Source of the DNA: Smallanthus sonchifolius
Taxonomy: Eukaryota; Streptophyta; Magnoliopsida; Asterales; Asteraceae
DNA length: 64,000 bases
Assembly (NCBI GenBank): GCA_023525975.1
Contig: CM042034.1
Span: 61,702,279 to 61,766,278 of the forward strand
Direction: 5' to 3'
A model generated the notes under the pieces. The model was given only the letters and a program-made list of their open reading frames with translations. It was not told the DNA's origin and ran no database searches. Numbering within the stretch: position 1 is the first letter of the stretch; every line of letters begins with the position of its first letter. Shown piece after piece: positions 47,907 through 58,934 of this stretch. The position numbers and the translations under genes are program-made.

Positions 47907-49556
47907 TGATGTGCTTTGTGAATTAAGTATAAAAATATAAACAAACATATTTTTAGATTAATTGATTTCACGATCAGGTTTAAAATTTATAAAATAAAAT
48001 GATAATTATGTTAACTTAAAACACACACAATAGACAAGTGTACCTATCGCAGCGTAATATAGTCAGGTAAGAACCAAGTATCGAACAAATGGACACGGTC
48101 GAGTTCCAATACTCAACTTTGATTATCGTTTAGCCGGATTAGTTAGTAGGTGGGTTTTGTGTGCTTGTGAAGCAAAAAAGTAAATGACGGAAAAGTAATA
48201 ACATAAAAGTAAAAATGTGCGTGAAGTGTGTAACAGAAATGTAGCTAGCATAATAGTAAATAGCAGAAAAGTAAATAATGCGAAAATGATCAGATTACAA
48301 AATGTATTGCTTCGGGATTCGAATCAGCTTGGTACGTGATAATGTTAAGTTAACTAATTAAGTGGTATGACTACTACAAACTTGTGACCTGGGTCACCGC
48401 TAGAGCCTCGTCCTCACGACATTTGATATGCAAATTATATTCTTTAAAAAGTGGTAGTGCCTCCCGTTAGGGACAACATTTAACCTCAACCCATCGAATG
48501 GTCATCTCCGGGATGGATAAAGACATCGGACTCAAAATGCTTTATATTAAGTTAAATAGGTGATTATATTTTGCTCACCGGGAGGCGGTGTAACAATGGG
48601 ACCATGTATAAAGACGTACCGTTCCCAACATGAGTTCACCAATTCTTGGTCGCATAATAATCTCGTATAAAGTCGTACGATCTTAGAAGTATAGACCAAG
48701 CCTTGGCTTATCAATCTCTGCTCGTATAAATACGTACGAGTTTCAAATGAAGTTTGATTAAAAAGGGTTTTACGATCTTACTCTTTAAAATCAAGACACT
48801 CACAAATATAAAGACGGATTTAGACAATAATAAAATCCCATCAAGAGATGGTTTTTGAGGACGAATTAGTTAAACACATAAACATACCACTTCATTAATA
48901 AGTTAAACATTAACATGCACCAAACATCATCTTCACCCTAGCAATACAAAGAAGTTTTAGCCACAAGTGGCCATAACAACTAGTGTAATGATGAGTTTCG
49001 TAGGCTCCCCTATTGTGGAACAAGAAGGAAGACTCTCTACTCTAACTACGAGAATGCTCTCTTCTTGTGTGTATTTTTTCTCTGGATTGGTGTGTGGAAT
49101 GAAGAACCCAAGCCTCCTATTTATAGGCCTCAAAATGTGCAATGCACGACTGTGCATTGGGTTGCACGGTCGTGCAAAGGCCCAGTGAATCAAACAGGGT
49201 ATAGAGGACACGGTACCGGGCCGTGGGGATTAGAGATGGGCAATGCACAACCGTGCATTAGGATGCACGGCCGTGCAACCCACTTTTTCTCCCCAGCTTT
49301 GTCTTGTAGCTTCTTGTTGACTATTGTTGACCAATTTTGACTTCTTGGGGGTCAATGATCCGGGAATGAACCTTCTAGAAGCTTAAATTCTTGGTGTTCT
49401 TGATAGGATTTAGCTTGATTTATATTTTTAACACCTAATAATCTGCAATTATCAAATATTTATATTTTAAGCACAAATTGCAAGGTTATTATTCAATTTA
49501 GTACCATAATTCGGGGTTATTATGTATGTAAAATATGTATAAATGATGACATAGCA
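47907..49556 (-). repeat. A2 5' LTR
   Basis: 1650 bp. It pairs with 40865-42491 and with A1's LTR. TATA box near 49119-49128; palindrome cluster 49136-49280. Confidence 0.92.
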
Positions 49557-49561
49557 GTTGG

Positions 49562-50919
49562 TCAGCAAGACAAGTTGGAATATAGCAGCCTTGGTGTTAG
49601 GACACGTTTTGGCCGGATATGGATACCTATGGGTGGTGAGCTTAGGACCAAGATCCTGGATGAAGCTCATAAGTTTCGTTACTCTATCCATCTCGGTACC
49701 AAAAAAAATGTACCAAGATCTGAGGAAAGAATACTAGTGGCCTGGAATGAAATATGAAGTGACGAAATACGTAAGCAAGTGCTTGACTTTTTCACAAGTG
49801 AAGGCCGACCACCAGAAACTGTACGGGAAGATTCAACCACTTGAGATACTGAAATAGAAGTGGGAACACATTACCATGGACTTCATAACCAAGCAACCTC
49901 GCACAGCTAGGGGTCATGACACCATTTGGGTAATTGTGGACCGTTTGACGAAGAGTGCTCATTTCCTACCTATTCGCGAGACATTCTTGTCGAAAAGGTT
50001 AGCGGAAGTATTTATTAATGAAGTAGTGGCACAGCATGGGATGCCTTTGATGATCGTATCCAACCGGGACACACGATTCACATCGAGGTTCTGGAAAAGA
50101 TTTCACGAGGCGATGGGCACGAGACTTAATATCAGCACGGCATACCACCTGCAAACGGATGGTCAGTCTGAAAGGACCATTCAAACGCCAGAGGATATGC
50201 TCCATGCTTGTATTATTGACTTCGGTGGTAGTTGGGAAAGTCATCTGCCGTTAGCCGAATTCTCCTACAACAACAGTCATCACACGATGATAGGCATGCC
50301 GCCTTAGGAAATGTTATACGTGAGAAGATGCAGGACCCCGGTTTGTTGGGGTGAGATTGGACAGAAAGAACTCGGAAGTCTTGAGGTCGTACGAGAAACC
50401 TCGGAAAGGTTTGATAAAATCAAGGCACGAAGGAAGGCCGCGTAAAATTGTCAGAAATCCTATGCTGACAAACAACGAAGGCCTATTGAGTTTGATGTTG
50501 GGGACAGAGTAATGTTGAAAGTGTCACCCTGGAAAGGAATCATACGATTCAGGAAGAGAGGAAAGTTAAGTCCGAGGTTTGTCAGACCATTCAGGATAGT
50601 GGCACGGGTTGGTGAATTCGCTCATCGGTTGGAGTTGCCAAATGAGTTAAGTGGGATTCATCCTACCTTCCATGTATCACACTTGCGAAAGTGTTTGGCA
50701 GATGAATCGGTTCACGTACCACTTACTGACATCGAGATCGACAACAACCTTAACTACATCGAAGAACCCATGGCCATCCTAGACAGGCAGGTGAAACGTT
50801 TACGTAATAAAATTATCCAATTGGTAAAAGTCTAGTGGAAACACCGAAAGGGATCGGAGGCTACATGTGAAACGTAGACGAAAATGTGGGAGTCGTACCC
50901 TCAACTATTTGACTTATGA
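49562..50919 (+). pseudogene. G2 integrase and chromodomain-like tail
   Basis: Continues from 40859 after removal of A2 and one GTTGG copy. HHCC region at about 49650-49810, core 49876-50307, the SPWKG region, then the tail to TGA 50917-50919. Stops include TAG 50305-50307 (shared with G1 at 28864-28866), TAA near 50443, a TAG near 50833 and a TGA near 50867. Confidence 0.9.
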
Positions 50920-50958
50920 TAGGTTTCGGGGACGAAACCTATTGTAAGGGGGTAGACT
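50919..50958 (+). promoter_or_regulatory. G2 hairpin and PPT
   Basis: AGGTTTCGGGGACGAAACCT (50921-50940) is a perfect 8-bp stem with a GGGA loop, extendable by two A-T pairs. AAGGGGGTAGACT (50946-50958) is the PPT. Confidence 0.75.
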
Positions 50959-52942
50959 TGTAACATCCCAAAAATAACACAACAAGAATAATAAACTGGT
51001 TTAATACGAAACGGATGGAATAAATGAACTAGGAGGCATGGGCCCGGGGTGGGCCGAAGTGGGCCGTGCAGCTTGGGCTTGGGGAGGCAGCCTTCTCCCT
51101 TAATAACAACACCCCTCATTTCTCTCATTTTGCAACTTCTAGAGAGAGAAACCGTAGAGAGAGAAAGTTGGTGAATCGACCCGAGATTGAAGGAGTGTGC
51201 TACTGCTGAGTTCGTGAGAAAGACCTCCGAATCAGAAGCTCGAAACAGGTAACAACTCGTTCCAAATCTGAGTTTTTGGTTTATGATGGGTTTTCTGGTA
51301 TTTTCGTAAAAAGGATGGATTTTTCTAAACCAAACAAGAAATGGACGTCAGATCTGTGATCACAAGCGAAAACTACAAATTTTGAACGTAAAAAGTTAGC
51401 ATCTTGAACGTGATCAGATCTGGCCGCCATTTGCATGCAACTTAGGGTTCTTGGGGAAGAAGACAGCCCCGCGTGCGAACTTAGCAAGTTCGCCTTGGGA
51501 GGCTGGGGCGAACTTATCAAGTTTGCTTGGGATGTTCGCTTGGGCAAGTTCGCTTGGGCATGTTCGCTTGGGCAAGTTCGCCTGGGCATGTTCGTTGGGC
51601 AATTTCGCCTGGGCATGTTTGCTGGGCAAGTTCGCCTGGGCTAGGATAGGGCGAACTTAACCTTATGTTCGCGTAAAACAGAATGATTAACCCATTAGAG
51701 TCGGGATTAGGTCTGATGTGTATTTAACTACTCAATCCAGATCGTACGAGACGTAGTTAGGCCTCGATTAGGACAACTGAGACTAGCTTATCGGGTGAGT
51801 TCTAGAAGCCCACTTTTAAATGTTTTGATTAATGTTTTTGGGGGTGTGCTTACATAACGATGTGACTGTTTTATAAAACGATGTTTATTTATGATATATG
51901 TGATGTTTTATGAAACGATGATTATGAACGATGTTTTGGAAGGAAAGGTTTATGAAAGAAGTGTTTATGAAATATTTTGCCAAAAGAGGTTTATGAAGTG
52001 TTTACGAATGAATGAATGATTTTTAATAAAACGTACGAAATGCTTTAACTGAAGTTTTGAAGTAAAAGAAGTAAATGTTTACGAAAGTCACAAACGAACG
52101 AATCTGCCATTATTCCTTAGGGAATGAAGGTTAGGGGTATGGGATATATGTTATGGGCCTTTACCTTTTAGGGGCCTTTGTGGCTGGCCAACTGTTGTAC
52201 AACTGGGGTAATGACGGTCACCAAGGGGATTATCGTGATCCTTGAAGTTGGTAAGATTTACCTTACGGGGTAGTCGTGCTTGAAGTTTGGTACTTGTGCC
52301 TTACGGGGTACAGAACTTGAAGTTTGGTACGTGTCATCCTTGTGATGCCGTGCTTGAAGATCGGTGTTGAATAGCCTAAGTGTCGGGCCCTAGGATTTCT
52401 CCCCCCGAAGGACAGTACGGCGGTGATGGGCCTAGTGGTGGTGATCCTTAGGTTATTCCGCCAGTATGTGACGTTTGGATTTGACGGTTACGAGAAGGCG
52501 CAGATTTGATATGTTCGTTGACTTATGGTTTATGTTATGTGTTATGTTATGTTATTGCATGATTTTCGTACGCTTTTATTAATGAAGTTAAATGATATGT
52601 TTTTGGCAAATATTTGAAGTTAATGTTTTATGAAAAGCTAGAACTCACCAGCGTAGCTGACTTTTTAGTATGCACATTCAGGTTAAGGCAGGTTACAAGG
52701 ATGGACGGTGATGCTTGGCTAGCGATGAAGAGTTACCCCGCTGCTTATGAAGACTGGCATCCTATTACGTTTTGATTACGTTTGTGTTATGTTTGCACAA
52801 TGTTTACGCTCCCGCATGTTGAACAATGTTATGTTATGTTTTAATGAAGTATTTCCGCTGCGTTATTTGATATTCAAGTTTAAGAACTGTTTGTGAATGA
52901 GAAAATCCAACAAGTGAGGCCTCCCGGGTTTGGGGCCTTACA
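50959..52942 (+). repeat. Right LTR of the G array
   Basis: 1984 bp, TGTAACATCCC...GGGGCCTTACA, followed by the TAATT duplication. AAGTTCGC array at 51474-51673. Confidence 0.93.
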
Positions 52943-53003
52943 TAATTTTTGAGTTATCTATTAATTCAATACTTTGTTCTAACTTAATTAGTTTTGTGAA
53001 GAT

Positions 53004-55572
53004 ATGGCCGAGATGAAATTTTTTGCTGATCACAATATATGTGCATTCACTCTGGACCCACCTAAAGAATTCGACTATTTCAGATCAATGGTTGTAGGGT
53101 TGACACTTTCCCCTATAAACTTTGCTATTATGGAGAATCCTGTTATCTACAGGATTCATATTCAAGATTTTTGGTCTACTGCAACGATACACCCGAATGA
53201 CAACGGAGAAGAATCTATAATCGGTGCAGTTCAAGCTAAGAGAATCAAAGTTTCAGAAGCCGTACTCAGAAATGCTCTACAGTTTGGTGATCTACCCGCT
53301 CATCCAACCAAACTAAAACAAGATATTGTTACTCCAGTTCTTACAAGAATGGGTTATGAAGGTCCCTATCCGCTTTTATACAAGAAGCTACTACATCCAT
53401 ACTGAAGATATCTTGCACATGTGTGCATGAATTGTTTATCTAGGAGAAAAGGAGGATTTGATGATATCAACACTACCATTACTTCAGCTATGGTTGCCCT
53501 GACCATGAGCCTAGACTACAAGTTCTCAAAGATGGTATTTGAAGAGTTCAAAAGCAATCTAAAAGGAGGGAAAAAGGATATCTTTCTCATGTATCCTAGG
53601 TTCATACTGATTGTCCTTAACAGAAATCACGCTGATCTCGAACCTATGGTTGGAACTTTGGACCTAAAAGCTATGGGTCCAGTGATTTTCAAGTTCATGA
53701 ATGTCAACAAGCAGGGAAAAAGGGTGTATCAAGGGTTGCGTCCCCTTGAGAAATTTGGTAAATTTGGTAGATTTGCTGCTCTACCTGACGAAGAAGTAGA
53801 AGAACCGGTTGTACAAGTACAAGCCGAGGTTGCCGAAGAACAACAGCTACCTTTTCAACCACAAATTGAACAACAATTTGATCCCGAACAACAGGAACCT
53901 ATTTTGCCTGAGTTAGAAGATGCTGAAGTTATATCTTCTTCTAACAGTGAAGGTACTCTTGAAAGACCACCAGCACCAATCAATCGGTATGTCAGAGAAA
54001 TGGAAAGAAAAAGGCGTAGAATTGAGAATCCTCCTCACTTCCTCGTCTAATCAAGATGACGCCGATGTTGATTATTTTCTGAATCAGGACTTAATTTCCA
54101 GACCACGGAAACAAAGAGATCCGAGGCATGTTAGAATACCACCACAAACACCTACACAAAGTCCCACTCCAACAACTTCCATACCCACTCAAGTTCCACA
54201 ATCACCTCTTCCCACCATATCCCAACCTCAATCATCATCTCAGGTTAGTCCTACATCTGAGGCCTTTGATACAAATCAGTTCTTAGTTTCCTCAACTGAG
54301 GCGTATAAAGCTGAGAAACACAAAGTAAAGAGCCCTGTAGATTCATCTACACCTGCTCCTGTGGATCCACATGTTCTGCAGGAAAGGGTGTTTAAGTTGG
54401 AATAGCAGGTGGCTACTCAAAACTCAAGGATCATGACCTTGGAAGCTAATCAGGGGTATCTTTTTACTTTGGTATATGATCTTAAGAAGCAAGTGGATGA
54501 TCTTAAGGGAAAGCAAGCTGAACAGTCCACATCCTGTATAAACGATGATGACAATGATCAAGGAGGTGGAGATACTGGAGGTAAAGATCAAGTAGATCAC
54601 CAAGATGACACTCAAGGGAGTGATCCGTTCAATTTTGATTTTGAAGGAGATCTTGAATATCCAAAAGATAATGAATCTCCTAGTCACTTGGATTCCAATC
54701 CAGTGAAAGACATACAAGATGAAAGAGTTGAAAGTTCATCAGATTCAGAGATGAAAAGACTGAATCAAGACATTGATGATGAAGTGAATATTTCAAGCTC
54801 AACTGCAGATATGTCTGAGAATGCTAATGCTAGCAAAACATCTAACAAAGAGCGACCTCCATGGAGGTTGCCACCTGGTCCACCATCTGAAACACATGTC
54901 ACTGTCAACATAGAAGACTACTATTCAAAGAGAGGGGACAGGTCAAGCATTGCATCTTGGGCCTTCGATTCAGAAAAAAACTTGTATGTGGTGAAGAGAA
55001 AGAGTGGACGCTTGGAATACTACAAGAGTGCTAATGAGTTTAGCTCACTGACTAAACTTGATCTACACCAGTTAAATGAATCCTATTTTGAGAATAGAGG
55101 GAGAGATGGACCAGCTGAGACGTTTCGCACATTTCTGAATGAACAGTGCTTTACAAACTTTTCAAAAATGAAAACAGCTGAGTCCAAGCTAAAAAGAGCT
55201 AAAGGAGTACAAGATCCTCGTACCAGGAATCCTTGGTACAATGTCATCTGGCCAGCTCCCAAGACAGTCAAGATAGTTCCTGTTCATAAGAAAATGCCAG
55301 TAAATACTCTGAGAGACTTTCAATACTGGGCATGGGATCCAATTACTGAAGAGGCATTGATTGTCACTGATCAAGCAGAGCTCAGAATTATGGATCCATT
55401 TGATCTGTCCAAATTTGGTGAACAAGACATCAAGGTGTTAGCAAGAAGCCAGATTCGGCATGAGCAATTGTGGGAAGAACAAGCGAAGATTTATACGGTT
55501 GCCGTTGTTGATATCTTAAGGAAGAAGTTGTATGTAAGAAGTGGAGATCATGGCGAAGACAACAACTTTTGA
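53004..55572 (+). pseudogene. S0 extra ORF, homologue of the N1 extra protein, broken
   Basis: Begins MAEMKFFADHNICAF at 53004 and ends at TGA 55570-55572. It shares with the N1 protein the N-terminal region (FWSTAT, SRRKGGFDD, FLMYPRF), a Pro/Ser-rich middle (about 54120-54260), a short coiled coil (about 54400-54520), an acidic stretch and the C-terminal conserved region (WAFDSEKNLYVVKRKSGRLEYY). Lesions: TGA 53403-53405, a frameshift near 54030-54050 and TAG 54403-54405. Each break is followed by homologous sequence. The two proteins are clearly diverged, so the family is old. Function unknown. Confidence 0.88.
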
Positions 55573-55589
55573 AGTAAAGAAAGCTTAAT

Positions 55590-55602
55590 CCTAGGGGGAG
55601 AT
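55590..55602 (+). promoter_or_regulatory. S0 polypurine tract
   Basis: CCTAGGGGGAGAT abuts the LTR start TGTTAGACC. Confidence 0.85.
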
Positions 55603-56017
55603 TGTTAGACCTAGATTTTTGTGTTTTATGATTAAGCTTTGTTTATTTTGTGTAACCGTGAGCTAGGGGTTCACGGGTTGGGTGTAATGGGCACGCTTAT
55701 AGGCCGAGAACATGTAATGGGCTAAATAGTTTGTGTTTAGTATATATTCATGTTTACCCTAATCGTGTGAGGTTAGCGGTTGTAGTGTGTGTTTTCCTTG
55801 TAATTCTCTCAAGCAATTTAACGAGTTATTACATTGAATCATTGTGTTCTTGAATCACCATAATCAATAATTTCCGTCTATTGATTGTGAGACTTGATAT
55901 TGTGTGTGTGTTATTCGAAGATCCAAGTGGTTTGGGACTTCAATAAACCATTTTCATATTTTAGATGACTTCTACTCGTCTTATGGTGTTAAATATATTT
56001 GTTTTTGTGTTCTAACC
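55603..56017 (+). repeat. S0 3' LTR
   Basis: Starts TGTTAGACC; the right end GTTCTAACC mirrors it imperfectly (CA decayed to CC), giving about 415 bp. It contains CCGTGA...TCACGG (55656-55677) and GGCCGAGAAC upstream of a TATA box TATATATT at 55741-55748. The right edge is inferred. Confidence 0.65.
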
Positions 56018-56317
56018 TATTGAATCTGATAAGTTTTGAATTATGAACATGAAATTGGGTCTAGAGAAATAATGAAATTACAAAAAGGTCATTTGTAAGG
56101 AAATTGCAATTAATTTAAAAGTGGTTAACCTCCTCTTTGGTTGATGTCACACGAAACACATTAGTAAAAAGATAAAGAAAAACATATGAACACGACAGAT
56201 TTACTTGGTTTAATTGATTAATCAAACACTTATAGGCCGATCCATACCTCAAACTGTGCGGGATAATCTCCCCCGTGCCTCCCTTGGGAAAAATTATTTA
56301 TAGAGCACAACTTTCGT
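56018..56317. other. AT-rich sequence with no recognisable feature
   Basis: No ORF, LTR or tandem repeat that I can support. It may be the pre-insertion flank of S0. Confidence 0.5.
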
Positions 56318-56824
56318 TAGGGGTGTGCATGGGTCGATTTGGTTCTTTTGGGTACCGAACCCAAAATTGAAAGTATGGTTTTTGGTTTTTTTGAAAACCG
56401 TTTGGTTTTGCTTTTTTCGGTTTTTGGTTTTTAGAATGAGTTCGGTTCGATTTTAGTTTTTTCGGTTTTACCAATTAGGAATAATTTTTTTTGTTAACTA
56501 ATGATTAATTGATTATTACATATTTAGGCCTACAATGTTTTAGCATTATTTATTAGTTTCTTATAAAATTTCTTAACATTTAAAAATAAACATTATATTG
56601 AAAAACATTAATGCAAAACACATATATGCATGCCAACAATATATTAAAATAATTATATGTATAAGTTCATTTGTTTCGGTTTTTTTGGTTTTAAAAAAAT
56701 ACAAAACCTAAAACAAACCATATTTTTCGGTTTTACAATATATACAAAACCAAACGTGGGTTTTTAGTTTGGGTGAAGTTGATTCAGTTTCAGTTTAATT
56801 AATTTGGTTTTTTCCTCAGCACTA
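56318..56824. mobile_element. hAT-type MITE
   Basis: 507 bp with ends TAGGGGTG and CAGCACTA (imperfect 8-bp inverted repeat, 6 of 8 matching) and a perfect 8-bp duplication ACTTTCGT (56310-56317 and 56825-56832). The interior is AT-rich with repeated TTCGGTTTT and GGTTTTTGG blocks, as is common in plant hAT MITEs. No transposase. Confidence 0.8.
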
Positions 56825-56832
56825 ACTTTCGT

Positions 56833-57227
56833 TCATAACTATGGTTCACCTACTAGATCCGCTTATTCTTTTAAAATCCCACTTTGAATCATGTTTCTAA
56901 GTACCGATTGAAGTCATAAATCCGTTCATGTCCCTAAAGCAATTCAGTATCACACTTTTATAAGTTTGTATAAAGTGAAATGGTGTTGCAATAATATGAG
57001 ATATTTTCATTCACTTTGTCTATATGAGAAAGTGTAAAAGCACATGCTTCAAGCATCCTAAATGTTTTTTTTATTAAATCGATTACTGATGGAGAGGGAT
57101 AATCAAATAAGAAGTGGATTTTGCCTAAGTAGCCTAAGAATGATTTTTAAAAATTAAATATCCGCTCATACGAACTACGATTAAACTCATTGCAGCGGCG
57201 TTTGAACCGTCTTGTCGAGCATTGTCA
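56833..57227. other. AT-rich sequence with no recognisable feature
   Basis: No supported ORF, RNA gene or repeat family. Confidence 0.5.
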
Positions 57228-57412
57228 TCTTAGCTTTTAGAATTTAGCTTTTAGAGTTTAGCTTTAGGTTTTAGTATTTAGGGTTTATTTTTTAGGATTT
57301 AGCTTTAAGATTTAGTATTTGGGTTTAGGGTTTAGCTTGTAGGGTTTAATTTTCAGGGTTTAGTTTTAGGGTTTAGCTTTAGGTTTAAGCGTTTTTTAGC
57401 TTTTAGGCAAAC
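57228..57412 (+). repeat. Degenerate interstitial telomere-like tract (TTTAGGG-related)
   Basis: About 185 bp of irregular TTTAGGGTTTAGC, TTTAGGG, TTTAGCTTT and GGTTTTAG units. True TTTAGGG heptamers are present several times but are mixed with TTTAGC, so the tract is decayed or derived from a related simple repeat. Confidence 0.75.
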
Positions 57413-57941
57413 CAATAAAGACCACCAGCTGCAATGTCAACGCGACTCCAGTCCCACCAGTTTCCACGCACGCGAATGTCCTTTCTTACCCATCTTCCAA
57501 GCTCCTCAACTCTTTGCTTCCCTATCAGTGTACTGAAACAAAGGGTAAAAATAGATTTTGTAGATCATAAGTCACCCTTAAATAAAGATTATAAATTATC
57601 AAGAACTTGGTTTAAAAAAGCCTCACGTGATTTGAAAAACGCCTAAAGTGATTAGAAAAATTAGGGTATGTAGGAGACTGATATGTAAGAACGACCAAAA
57701 TGATGAAGATATTATGAATTGTTCACTTGGTAGAAAGGTGATATTTAAAATAACGGAGAAAAACAATTTTTGCTTATACATAAAGCTTATTTGGTTGCAC
57801 ACTAAGCAACACCTCACGTACATGAAATTCTTGCCTCACGTAGGGGCTTTTAGGACCCCAAACGCCTGAGAGCGCCTTGCTCTTTTTAAAACCAAAATCA
57901 AGAACACAAAAATGTAAGAAACTGAGCTAGAATGATCTCAC

Positions 57942-58103
57942 CTGTAACTGAAGACCAAAATGTTCTTCCACCATTGTAGATGCTTTTTTCTTTTTTTCCC
58001 ATATGAAGTGGAAGACTGGAGCATACATTGACAATTCCATATCAACTAACGTTTTTTCTATGTCATGTCTCATGAGACCCGCAAAACGAACCGAATGGCC
58101 AGC
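57942..58103 (-). pseudogene. Exon-like segment of an unidentified host gene
   Basis: On the minus strand, 162 nt (54 codons, phase 0) lie between ATCAATCAG and GTGAGATC, a good acceptor/donor pair. The frame has no stop and reads AGHSVRFAGLMRHDIEKTLV near its start and FHFIWEKKKKASTMVEEHFG near its end. Codon use and composition are gene-like, unlike the AT-rich surroundings. I do not recognise the protein. It could be part of a real gene continuing with other exons or a captured or relict fragment. Confidence 0.4.
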
Positions 58104-58559
58104 CTGATTGATAACACATGTCTTATAAGTCCACAAAAGTCAAAAGCATCGACTAAACGCCGATTTTCTTGAATTTTTTACAATCAAAATATGGAATTGC
58201 TGCCCAATGTGTCCAGATGAAAGGATTGATATTTCGTACAAAGCATTTAGTGTTTCTTACATTCTTACTATTTACGGATTTATATGTAAAATGACCTCTA
58301 AACGATCACATAATCAGAATCATTTGCTGCAACTATTCTTAAACAGATTATCCAAAACTAATTAACACCTTAACAAATAGTCAGTTAGTATCAGTTTTAC
58401 TATACCAAAGTCCCAAACAATACAAAATGACTATCAGCAACTTGAAATCACAATAATCATATAAATCTCTTTCAAAACGCAATGACAAACAGTTGAAAAC
58501 CATGAATTCTAGTAAACATAATTAGTGGTGCCTTCATAAACATATGTATTTTCTGACAA

Positions 58560-58715
58560 AACTGCATCAGCAAGGCATCTTTGAATCAATGCTCGGAGGG
58601 ACTGAAATGTGTGTAAACATGGTATGGCCTCATCAAATTCTGACAGTTCATGTGATCCAAAAGTCAAATCATGGTCAAACCCCAATAGCATGGCATTAAC
58701 AGCCAGATTATGAAT
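58560..58715 (-). pseudogene. Second possible exon of the same gene
   Basis: An open frame on the minus strand reads HNLAVNAMLLGFDHDLTFGS then HELSEFDEAIPCLHTFQSLR. It lies about 450 bp upstream (minus strand) of the exon-like segment at 57942-58103. Splice sites are less clear (possible acceptor ACAAAG; donor uncertain). Family unknown. Confidence 0.3.
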
Positions 58716-58934
58716 CCCTTTGTTAAAATATTAAAGTTGAAACAATCCCTTTAGAATATTACAATATTTAAGTTGAAAGACAAAATTGTTTAAAGTGGAT
58801 AGTTAAAGGCATTAAACCAATAGTACAAACATAATTATGGTATTGAATTAATAAAATGGAAAAGTATTTTAAAACCAAAATCGTTTTTAATCTATTCCTT
58901 TATTGAATATGTATTTTAAATACATATTTACATG

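Larger units (their letters stand above)
40865..49556 (-). mobile_element. A2: Athila-type element with gag-protease only, nested in G2
   Basis: 8692 bp, TGATGT...GACATAGCA, flanked by GTTGG (40860-40864 and 49557-49561). The order on the minus strand is LTR, tRNA-Asp PBS, gag, protease, 2.8 kb non-coding, PPT, LTR. No RT, RNase H or integrase remains, so it is a non-autonomous gag-type derivative. A solo LTR sits in its 3' region. Confidence 0.93.
15986..52942 (+). mobile_element. G array: tandem chromovirus LTR-G1-LTR-G2-LTR inserted in S0
   Basis: The block starts TGTTACATCCC and ends GGGGCCTTACA and is flanked on both sides by TAATT (15981-15985 and 52943-52947). S0 spacer lies to the left and the S0 extra ORF leader to the right. 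The middle LTR (35327-37314) has a PPT on its left and a PBS on its right, so it serves as 3' LTR of G1 and 5' LTR of G2. One insertion followed by unequal recombination explains three LTRs with one target duplication. M1, N1 and A2 account for about 23.7 kb of its length. Confidence 0.8.

Noticed and set aside
57228..57412. A true telomere or chromosome end
   Set aside because: The units are irregular, the tract is under 200 bp and ordinary sequence continues on both sides.
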